From: a bacterium
GTDB lineage: Bacteria; Actinomycetota; Thermoleophilia; Solirubrobacterales; Solirubrobacteraceae
Direction: 5' to 3'
DNA length: 64,000 nucleotides
NCBI GenBank assembly: GCA_021323635.1
Contig: JAJPKQ010000037.1
Coordinates: 1 to 64,000, forward strand
The notes under the pieces were generated by a model. It made no database searches. It was not told where the DNA came from and saw nothing but the letters and a program-made list of their open reading frames with translations. Positions within the stretch are counted from its first letter, which is position 1. The number at the start of each line of letters is the position of its first letter. A program made the translations under genes and the position numbers. Positions 54,486-60,348 of this stretch are shown piece by piece.

Positions 54486-55168
54486 GGCTGCCTTGGCAGC
54501 GAGCGGCGCCCGTCGCAGCGTCCAGCGGCACCGCCGCCTCAGCGCCGCTGCAGCTGCCCTCGCGCCATGCGCCCGTCGAGGTCCAGATGCGCGACGGCAC
54601 CTGCCTGCATGCGCGCGTGGCCGGCCAGGAGGGCGGAGAGCTGCTGGTGCTGCTCCTCGTTCCCCTCCAGACACCCGTCGGCCAGGCGCAGCTGCGCGAA
54701 ATCGTGCTCGAGCAGACGGGGCCCGCCGGCGTCATCCGCATCGCCGGCGATGGCTTTACCGAGGACGGCGAGCTGCTGCGGCTTGCCAACCTGCGCGCGC
54801 TTGACGTCCTGCAGCGGCGTGAGTACGTACGGGTGCGCGCGACCTGCCCGGTCGAGGTTCACATCGCCGGCACCTCGACTCCGATTGAGAGCTCCTCGCT
54901 CGACCTCTCCGGCGGCGGCATGCTGCTTGGCGGGCTTGACCATCTGCGCGTAGGCGACCACCTCGACTTCCGCCTCAACACCGCCCCGGAGGCGCCGCCG
55001 ATCACCGGGTCGGGCACGGTCGTGCGCATGGAGTCCGACGGACGGCGCGCGATCGCCTTCGACTCGATCTCCGAGGGCAACCAGCGCAGGTTGGTCCGGT
55101 TCCTCTTCGAATGCCAGCGCGAGGAACGCCGCAAGGGCCTTGCGCAGGAGGGCAGCGTTGGCCGCTGA
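54482..55168 (+). CDS. PilZ-domain protein, YcgR-like (cyclic-di-GMP receptor)
   Basis: 228 residues. The C-terminal PilZ domain (~110-220) carries the c-di-GMP binding RRxxxR motif (Arg112/113 to Arg117) and DLSGGG (141-146). The N-terminal ~95 residues resemble the YcgR barrel. Such proteins slow flagellar motors when c-di-GMP is high. It follows flhF with a 4-base overlap, so motility is probably tied to c-di-GMP level. No diguanylate cyclase lies in the window. Confidence 0.88.
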   Translation: MRLPWQRAAPVAASSGTAASAPLQLPSRHAPVEVQMRDGTCLHARVAGQEGGELLVLLLVPLQTPVGQAQLREIVLEQTGPAGVIRIAGDGFTEDGELLRLANLRALDVLQRREYVRVRATCPVEVHIAGTSTPIESSSLDLSGGGMLLGGLDHLRVGDHLDFRLNTAPEAPPITGSGTVVRMESDGRRAIAFDSISEGNQRRLVRFLFECQREERRKGLAQEGSVGR

Positions 55169-55541
55169 GCAGAGCGCAGCGAGCGCCGTGCATCCTCGCG
55201 GCGAGGACCCCACCCAGGTGCTTGCCGCCCCTAGCGCCGCCGGCGCCCAGGCGACGCCGACGCTTGGCGCCCATCCGCGCTTTGCCGCCAAGCTGCGGCG
55301 CGCGCGTGAAGCAGCGGGTCTGGCGGGATTCGTGATCGCGCTCTGGCTCGCCCATTCCACGCACTCCTTCGGCGAAGCGGTCGCGCGCGCGATCGTCGCC
55401 GGGCTGCTGGCGCAGCTGATCGTGTGGGGCGCAGGCGTGCTGATCGGCCGTCAGCTGGTCGGCGCCGAGCTGCGCGCGCACCAGGAGGCGGCGCTGCGCC
55501 GTGCGCAGCTCGCCGTCGAGGAGGCCGTGCAGGAGCGCTGA
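55158..55541 (+). CDS. small membrane protein of the flagellar operon
   Basis: 127 residues. The region ~55-95 holds one or two hydrophobic stretches (AGLAGFVIALWLAHSTH; ARAIVAGLLAQLIVWGAGVLI) flanked by basic residues, followed by a helical C-terminus (RAHQEAALRRAQLAVEEA). I do not recognise a family. TTG 55158 is chosen as the start because AGGAGGG lies just upstream; it overlaps the PilZ gene by 11 bases. Probable membrane hairpin, role unknown. Confidence 0.7.
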   Translation: MAAEQSAASAVHPRGEDPTQVLAAPSAAGAQATPTLGAHPRFAAKLRRAREAAGLAGFVIALWLAHSTHSFGEAVARAIVAGLLAQLIVWGAGVLIGRQLVGAELRAHQEAALRRAQLAVEEAVQER

Positions 55542-55558
55542 GAGGAGCGCCGAGCGCG

Positions 55559-55813
55559 ATGGAGCCGATCGAGCCGATCCTCCCCTACGCCCCCGCCCTG
55601 GCGCCCGTGGAGGCCGCCAATATCCGGGTGCACGCCCCCCCGCCGACCAGCCGCGAGGGCGATCGGGGCGCGCGCGCAGGATCCGGACGCCGGGAAGAGC
55701 CCGAGAAGGACCGAGAGGGCGCTCAAAGCCGCCCCAGCGTGCCTCCCCAGAGCGGCGAGGAGGCAGAGACCGGCGAGGAGCCAGCGCGCACGCACATCGA
55801 TCTTGAGGCCTGA
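55559..55813 (+). CDS. small hydrophilic protein of unknown function
   Basis: 84 residues, rich in Glu, Arg, Pro and Gly with no predicted fold. It starts MEPIEPILPYAPALAPVEAA and ends HIDLEA. It has a GAGGAG upstream and lies between the membrane protein and flagellin 1, in line with the operon. No homologue recognised; it could be non-coding in part, but codon positions look ordinary. Confidence 0.5.
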   Translation: MEPIEPILPYAPALAPVEAANIRVHAPPPTSREGDRGARAGSGRREEPEKDREGAQSRPSVPPQSGEEAETGEEPARTHIDLEA

Positions 55814-55841
55814 GCGAGCACGCCAGCGAGCGCCCAGCGCC

Positions 55842-55868
55842 TCAAGCTTGCTCCGCTGCTGCCGATCG
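55842..55868 (+). promoter_or_regulatory. sigma-28 promoter of flagellin 1
   Basis: TCAA (55842-55845), 15 bases, GCCGATCG (55861-55868). The flagellin ATG is 68 bases downstream, leaving room for a leader. Confidence 0.8.
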
Positions 55869-55936
55869 TACTTTGTTGTAAAGGTCGGCAGAGCGTCGGC
55901 CCAGGACCCCGCAACGAAAGCAAGGAGAATTGACCT
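55869..55936 (+). promoter_or_regulatory. flagellin 1 leader with GGA motifs
   Basis: The leader has a GGA at 55904-55906 (CCAGGACC) and another inside the Shine-Dalgarno AAGGAG (55922-55927). Two GGA motifs, one covering the ribosome site, is the layout of CsrA-controlled mRNAs. No clean hairpin loop was found around the first GGA, unlike flagellin 2. Confidence 0.45.
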
Positions 55937-56728
55937 ATGTCCCTAACGGTCAACACCAACATCGCCGCGCTTGAGGCGCAGCGATACTTGCAGGCCACCG
56001 AAGGCCGACTCTCCTCGACCATGGAAGAGCTCTCCTCGGGCCTGCGCATCAACATTGCCGCAAACGACGTGGCCGGCTACGCGATCAGCGAGGAGCTGGA
56101 AGGCCAGATCAACGGCACCAACCAGGCAGTCCGCAACGTTCAGGACGGCGTCGCGCTCGCGCAGACCGCGCAGGGTGCCCTCAACACCACCGAGGAAATG
56201 CTGCAGCGGATCAGGACGCTGGCGGTGCAGTACAAGAACGGCACCAACTCCAAGGAAGCGCGCGAAGCGATCGCGGGCGAGGTCAAGCAGCTCACCTCGC
56301 AGATCGAACAGATCAGCGAAGTGACAAAGTTCAACGGCGTGAGCCTGCTGGCCGAAGCGGTCAAGATCACCTTCCAGGTCGGCGCCAACCAGGGCGAAAC
56401 GATCACAATCGAAACAAAGAAGCTCTCCGAAGTGGTCGGCGCGATCTCGCTCGCGGAAGAAAACGCGATCGAATCGATCAACGAAAAGGTCAAGAAGGTC
56501 GCTGAAGCAGCCGCCGAATTCGGCGCTATTCAGGACCGCATGCAGTACACCGCGGCCAACCTCGAAGTCTACGGTCAGAACCTCTCCTCGGCCAACAGCG
56601 CCGTCAAGGACGCGAACATGGCAGAAGCGACCGCAGCCTTCGCCCAGGAGCAGATCCTGCAGCAGTCGGGCGTCGCAGTCCTGGCTCAGGCAAACGCCCT
56701 GCCGCAGGCGGTGCTCAAGCTCGTCTGA
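55937..56728 (+). CDS. fliC: flagellin (filament subunit) 1
   Basis: 263-residue flagellin with the conserved D0/D1 ends: LTVNTNIAALEAQRYL, LSSGLRINIAANDVAGYAIS, QTAQGALNTTEEMLQRIR, and C-terminal VKDANMAEATAAFAQEQILQ with a final QAVLKLV. The central domain (~125-190) is short, so there is no D2/D3. Neighbour fliC2 is closely similar at both ends and divergent in the middle. Export through the flagellar gate; chaperone FliS is encoded at 31.6 kb. Likely late, sigma-28 controlled and CsrA/FliW regulated. Confidence 0.95.
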   Translation: MSLTVNTNIAALEAQRYLQATEGRLSSTMEELSSGLRINIAANDVAGYAISEELEGQINGTNQAVRNVQDGVALAQTAQGALNTTEEMLQRIRTLAVQYKNGTNSKEAREAIAGEVKQLTSQIEQISEVTKFNGVSLLAEAVKITFQVGANQGETITIETKKLSEVVGAISLAEENAIESINEKVKKVAEAAAEFGAIQDRMQYTAANLEVYGQNLSSANSAVKDANMAEATAAFAQEQILQQSGVAVLAQANALPQAVLKLV

Positions 56729-56752
56729 TCGGCGAGCCAGACTTCAGAAGCT

Positions 56753-56797
56753 TTCCGGCGGCGGCGCAGAGCGCCGAGCGCGATCCCGCCGCCGGAA
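56753..56797 (+). terminator. inverted repeat after flagellin 1
   Basis: A 12-bp perfect stem TTCCGGCGGCGG (56753-56764) with CCGCCGCCGGAA (56786-56797) around a 21-base loop. It lies 24 bases after the flagellin stop codon. There is no U tract, so factor-independent termination is uncertain; it may instead stabilise the mRNA 3' end. Confidence 0.5.
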
Positions 56798-56820
56798 TAC
56801 CCCCGTCAGGTCTTCGCCTA

Positions 56821-56904
56821 GCGGGGTCATCAACAACGCGCCAAGCGGACAGGGACGGAAAGCAGGCGCTACATACCGCCGGTTCTTCGAGGGAACGGTG
56901 GCAG
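56821..56904 (+). repeat. conserved 84-nt element downstream of flagellin 1
   Basis: Hand alignment with 57976-58058 gives about 72 of 84 identical positions, including CAGGGACGG, ATACCGCCG and TCGAGGGAACGGTGGCAG. It can fold into a stem (GCGCC with GGCGC) and a second stem built from CCGCC-GTTC and GAAC-GGTGG with one bulged purine. It is not coding in any frame that I can support. It is followed directly by a GC-rich hairpin. Function unknown. Confidence 0.65.
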
Positions 56905-56934
56905 GCAGCGGGCGGCGCAGCCGCCCGCTCTGCC
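56904..56934 (+). terminator. GC-rich hairpin after the 84-nt element (copy 1)
   Basis: GGCAG and CGGGCGGC pair with GCCGCCCG and CTGCC across a 3-base loop, with a 2-base bulge. It lacks a U tract. In copy 2 the matching hairpin is a perfect 12-bp stem. Confidence 0.4.
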
Positions 56935-56991
56935 GTCTGGCCCGGGCGCGCACGAGCCGCTACCGCCGCGTCCAGCGCTCGGGCGCGCCCC

Positions 56992-57018
56992 TCAAGTCTG
57001 ACCGCGCGCTGCCGATGA
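56992..57018 (+). promoter_or_regulatory. sigma-28 promoter of flagellin 2
   Basis: TCAA (56992-56995), 15 bases, GCCGATGA (57011-57018). The ATG is at 57089, 70 bases on. Confidence 0.78.
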
Positions 57019-57031
57019 CCATGACTGAAGG

Positions 57032-57048
57032 GCCGACAGGGAGTCGGC
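57032..57048 (+). promoter_or_regulatory. CsrA-type hairpin in the flagellin 2 leader
   Basis: GCCGAC (57032-57037) pairs perfectly with GTCGGC (57043-57048), leaving the loop AGGGA, so a GGA sits in a hairpin loop. This is the preferred CsrA binding shape. A second GGA is in the Shine-Dalgarno CAAGGAG (57074-57079), 10 bases before the ATG. Bridging both by a CsrA dimer would block ribosome entry. Confidence 0.6.
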
Positions 57049-57088
57049 TCGGGACTAGCAAACCCACGACATCAAGGAGATGTGACGC

Positions 57089-57880
57089 ATGTCCCTTACG
57101 ATCAACACCAATGTCGCCGCGCTTGAGGCGCAGCGCTACCTGCAGAACACCGAATCACGGCTGTCCACCACAATGGAACAGCTCTCCTCGGGCCTGCGCA
57201 TCAACATCGCAGCAAACGACGTTGCCGGTTACGCGATCAGCCAGGAGCTGGAAGGCCAGATCAACGGCTCCAACCAGGCTGTCCACAACGTCCAGGACGG
57301 GGTCGCGCTCTCGCAGACCGCCCAGGGCGCGCTGAACACCACGGAGGAAATCCTCCAGCGGATCCGGACCCTGGCGGTGCAGTACAAGAACGGCACCAAC
57401 TCCGAAGAAGCCAAGAAGGCGATCGAAGGCGAGGTCACCCAGCTCGTCTCGCAGGTCGAAAAGATCGGCGAAGTGACGAAGTTCAACGGCGTGGCGCTGC
57501 TCAAGGAAGCCGGCTCGATCACCTTCCAGGTCGGCGCCAACAAGGGCGAAGAAATCAGCGTCACGCTGAAGTCGCTCAAGACCGAAGTGGGCACGATCTC
57601 ACTCGGCGAAGAAACGGCGATCACGAACATCAGCACTGCAATCAAGAAGGTCGCTGAAATGGCCTCCGAATTCGGCTCTGTCCAGGACCGCATGCAGTAC
57701 ACCGCAGCGAACCTGGAAGTCTACAGCCAGAACCTCTCCGCGGCAAACAGCGCGGTGAAGGACGCGAACATGGCCGAATCGACAGCAGCATTCGCCCAGG
57801 AGCAGATCCTCCAGCAGTCGGGCGTCGCGGTGCTGGCCCAGGCCAACGCCCTGCCGCAGGCGGTGCTCAAGCTCGTCTGA
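57089..57880 (+). CDS. fliC: flagellin (filament subunit) 2
   Basis: 263-residue paralogue of flagellin 1, same length, with LTINTNVAALEAQRYLQNTE at the start and the same VKDANMAESTAAFAQEQI and QAVLKLV end. The middle differs, for example SITFQVGANKGEEISVTLK. Both lack D2/D3 domains. Tandem flagellins in one locus allow filaments of mixed composition or dose effects. It has its own promoter and CsrA-type leader. Glutamate codons are mainly GAA. Confidence 0.95.
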   Translation: MSLTINTNVAALEAQRYLQNTESRLSTTMEQLSSGLRINIAANDVAGYAISQELEGQINGSNQAVHNVQDGVALSQTAQGALNTTEEILQRIRTLAVQYKNGTNSEEAKKAIEGEVTQLVSQVEKIGEVTKFNGVALLKEAGSITFQVGANKGEEISVTLKSLKTEVGTISLGEETAITNISTAIKKVAEMASEFGSVQDRMQYTAANLEVYSQNLSAANSAVKDANMAESTAAFAQEQILQQSGVAVLAQANALPQAVLKLV

Positions 57881-57907
57881 GCCGCCGGCTGAGGCGCCAA
57901 CAAGCTT

Positions 57908-57947
57908 CCCACGTGGCGGCGCACTGCGGGCGCGCCGCCACCGTGGG
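57908..57947 (+). terminator. inverted repeat after flagellin 2
   Basis: CCCAC and GTGGCGGCGC (57908-57922) pair with GCGCCGCCAC and GTGGG (57932-57947) with one bulged base. It begins 27 bases after the stop. No U tract, so role in termination is uncertain. Confidence 0.5.
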
Positions 57948-57975
57948 GGGATCCCGCCGCAAGCCTTCAACCCTT

Positions 57976-58058
57976 GCGGGGTCACAAAAAAGCGCCACGC
58001 GGCCAGGGACGGGCAGCGGGCGCCATATACCGCCGATTCATCGAGGGAACGGTGGCAG
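57976..58058 (+). repeat. conserved 84-nt element downstream of flagellin 2
   Basis: Second copy of the element at 56821-56904, 83 bases. Substitutions tend to keep the pairing of the CCGCC/GGTGG stem and its bulged purine. Located between the flagellin 2 repeat and the perfect hairpin at 58060-58086. Function unknown. Confidence 0.65.
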
Positions 58059-58059
58059 C

Positions 58060-58086
58060 GAGCGGGCGGCCAAGGGCCGCCCGCTC
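58060..58086 (+). terminator. perfect 12-bp hairpin after the 84-nt element (copy 2)
   Basis: GAGCGGGCGGCC (58060-58071) pairs with GGCCGCCCGCTC (58075-58086) across a 3-base loop. The following CTCGTTTCG is only a weak U tract. This is a good candidate for intrinsic termination in a GC-rich genome, ahead of the next promoter at 58165. Confidence 0.6.
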
Positions 58087-58164
58087 CTCGTTTCGCGACA
58101 CCTGCCGAGCCGATCCCCGGTCGAAGCGCAGGGATCGGGCGAGGACCGGGCGAGGAAGGCGCGC

Positions 58165-58191
58165 TCAAGATCCGCACAGGGCTGCCGATTG
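58165..58191 (+). promoter_or_regulatory. sigma-28 promoter of the CHAP hydrolase operon
   Basis: TCAA (58165-58168), 15 bases, GCCGATTG (58184-58191). The ATG at 58200 follows after 8 bases. Confidence 0.75.
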
Positions 58192-58199
58192 TCGGGGGG

Positions 58200-59111
58200 A
58201 TGTCAGGGCAAGACGCGATCGAACGCGTCGCGGAAGTGACGGGCGCGGCCGCCCCGCCGCAGGGAAGCCTCTCGCCCTACCCACTCTCCGGCGCAGCCCC
58301 CGGCGCCGCGACGGCGGCGTCGGGTACTCAGCCTGCCACCGCGCCCGAGTCCCCCACCGCAAGCGCCCAGGTCGCCTCCTTTGCGGCGGCGCTGAGCGAG
58401 GCAGAGATGGCGATGCTCGCCCAGAGCTCGATGGCGGCGCTTGCTCAGGGAGGCGAAGGGGTCGGCGCCAGCAGTGCAGGATCGACCCTGGCGCTCCTGA
58501 CCGACGAGCTGCAGAGCCTGATCTCGACGCTTCCCGGCGCCCTCGCGCAGGGCGCCTGCCTGCAGGCGCCCGCCGGCGCGAGCGCGTCGGGCAGCCTGGC
58601 CCCCGCCGGCGCGCTGAGCGGCATCTCCGCAGGCGCCCCGGCCGGTGCGCTGGCTGCAAGCGGCCCGGAAGCGCTTCGTGAACGCATCGTGCACATTGCC
58701 GAAGGCCAGGCCGGGCAGCACGAGGAACCGATGGGGTCAAACGAAGGCGCCGCGGTTGCGATGTACAGAGGCGCCACGCGCGGGGCGATCCCCGGCGCCC
58801 CCTGGTGCGCCTACTTTGTCTCCTGGGTCGCGCGTCAGGCCGGCGAGCCGATCGGCTCCGAAGGCCAGGGGCTCGGCGCCGTCTCGGAGATCTGGGAATG
58901 GGCCCAGCAGAGCGGACGGGCGATCCCAAACGGACCGGGCGTCGTGCCCAAGCCGGGCGATCTGATCGTCTTCGGCGACGAACACGTGGGCATCGTGCGC
59001 GGGGTGCTGCCCAACGGTCAGATCGAGACCGTCGAGGGCAACTACGAAAACAAGGTCGCGCTCAATGTGCGCTCACCCTCCGAACCGACCGGCTACGTGG
59101 AAATGGGGTGA
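58200..59111 (+). CDS. CHAP-domain peptidoglycan amidase/peptidase
   Basis: 303 residues. N-terminal ~160 are disordered Ala/Gly/Ser/Pro sequence with no Sec signal, and FAAAL (61-65) resembling a flagellar export element. The C-terminal CHAP domain carries the catalytic Cys203 (APWCAYFVSWVA) and His262 (GDEHVGIV). Such enzymes cut peptide cross-links. Own sigma-28 promoter and position after the flagellins suggest a role in filament passage or remodelling at the cell wall. Confidence 0.85.
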   Translation: MSGQDAIERVAEVTGAAAPPQGSLSPYPLSGAAPGAATAASGTQPATAPESPTASAQVASFAAALSEAEMAMLAQSSMAALAQGGEGVGASSAGSTLALLTDELQSLISTLPGALAQGACLQAPAGASASGSLAPAGALSGISAGAPAGALAASGPEALRERIVHIAEGQAGQHEEPMGSNEGAAVAMYRGATRGAIPGAPWCAYFVSWVARQAGEPIGSEGQGLGAVSEIWEWAQQSGRAIPNGPGVVPKPGDLIVFGDEHVGIVRGVLPNGQIETVEGNYENKVALNVRSPSEPTGYVEMG

Positions 59112-59114
59112 GCG

Positions 59115-60311
59115 GTGACGGACGGCAGACCTGCGGCGACGATCATCTTGCCGGTCGCCACCAATGCGGTGCGTACCCTGCGCTGTCTGGAAGGGATCGC
59201 GGCCCAGGGCCAGGCAACGGATTTCGAGGTGTTGCTCGCAGCAGGGCGCGAGGGCCCGCCGCAAGGCCTGCTCGACGCGCTTGGCGGCGACTTTGCGCTG
59301 CTGCGCCACGAGGGGCCGCCGACGCTGGCAGCTGCGCTCGCAGTCGCGCTCCCGCACGCACGCGGCGAGGTCGTCGTGCTGCTGCGCGATCTCGCCCGTC
59401 CGCGCGTGGGCTGGCTTGCGCCGCTGATCGCGGCGCTGCAAGACCCCAGCGTGGGCGTCGCCCTTAGCGCCGCGAGCGCGCCCTCAGCGCACCCCCTCGA
59501 GGCGCTCGCCTTCGCCGCCCGGCGCGCTGAGCTGCGCGCGGCGCCGGTGCCCGAGGCGCCCGATGCGCTGCTGCTGGCCGCGATCGCCTTGGCGGCAGCC
59601 GAGCGCGGCCTCTCCCTGCGCACGGTGCCGACAAGCCGCCTTGCCGCCAACGAGGAGGCGGAGACCCCGCTGCGTTGCCTGCCGCCGGATCGTCCGGAGC
59701 TGGCGATCGTGATCCCAACGCTCGATGCCGGCTCAGAGCGAGTGCGCCGCTGCCTCGCCGCCGTGCACGCGCACACCGAGTGCCCCAATGAGCTGATCAT
59801 CGTCGACAACGGCGCACCGCCACAGGGCTTCACAGCCCCGGTCAACGCCGGCGTCAGAGCAAGCAGCGCACCGTATGTCGCGGTGCTCAATGACGATGTT
59901 GAGGTGCTCGAGGGATGGTGGCCGCCGTTGCGAGAGGCGCTGCAGGCGGGCGCTGAGGTGGCCTGCCCTCTGACCGTCGAAGGCGCCATGCGCGACGACT
60001 TCCCGGCTTGGTGCTTTGCCTTCGCGCGCGCGCGCCTGGATGTGATCTCCCACGCCCCCGGCCAGCTCTTCGACCCCGAGCTGGTGATCTGGTTTCAGGA
60101 CACCGATCTGCTCCGGCGCCTGCGCGCGCTCGGCAGGCCGCCTGTGATCGTGGAGCGCTCGCGCATCCGCCACGCCCTCTCGCGCACGCTCGCGAGCGAG
60201 GACCCCGCGCTTCGCGCCTGGGTCCAGGCGCAGGTGCAGAGGGACCGCGAGCGCTTCCTGCAGAAGTACCCGGACGCGATCCTGCAGCCCGCGCAGCTCC
60301 TCAGCTCCTGA
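59115..60311 (+). CDS. glycosyltransferase with two GT2 domains, the first degenerate
   Basis: 398 residues starting GTG 59115, 3 bases after the CHAP stop, so co-transcribed from the sigma-28 promoter. Residues ~8-170 form a divergent GT2-like half (TIILPVATNAVRTLRCLEGI) that lacks a DxD motif. Residues ~195-350 form a fuller GT2 domain: LAIVIPTLDAGSERVRRC, ELIIVDNGAP, VAVLNDDVEVLEGWW. Candidate flagellin glycosyltransferase from context; sugar and acceptor not known. Confidence 0.82.
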   Translation: MTDGRPAATIILPVATNAVRTLRCLEGIAAQGQATDFEVLLAAGREGPPQGLLDALGGDFALLRHEGPPTLAAALAVALPHARGEVVVLLRDLARPRVGWLAPLIAALQDPSVGVALSAASAPSAHPLEALAFAARRAELRAAPVPEAPDALLLAAIALAAAERGLSLRTVPTSRLAANEEAETPLRCLPPDRPELAIVIPTLDAGSERVRRCLAAVHAHTECPNELIIVDNGAPPQGFTAPVNAGVRASSAPYVAVLNDDVEVLEGWWPPLREALQAGAEVACPLTVEGAMRDDFPAWCFAFARARLDVISHAPGQLFDPELVIWFQDTDLLRRLRALGRPPVIVERSRIRHALSRTLASEDPALRAWVQAQVQRDRERFLQKYPDAILQPAQLLSS

Positions 60312-60348
60312 CGCTCCGGGGGCGATCCAGAGCCCGCGGCCGGCCGGC

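Noticed and set aside
56821-56904. Calling the 84-nt element a cyclic-di-GMP-I riboswitch
   Set aside because: Only the short GGGACGGAAAGC core matches; the 5' half and the tetraloop stem are absent and copy 2 diverges in the core.
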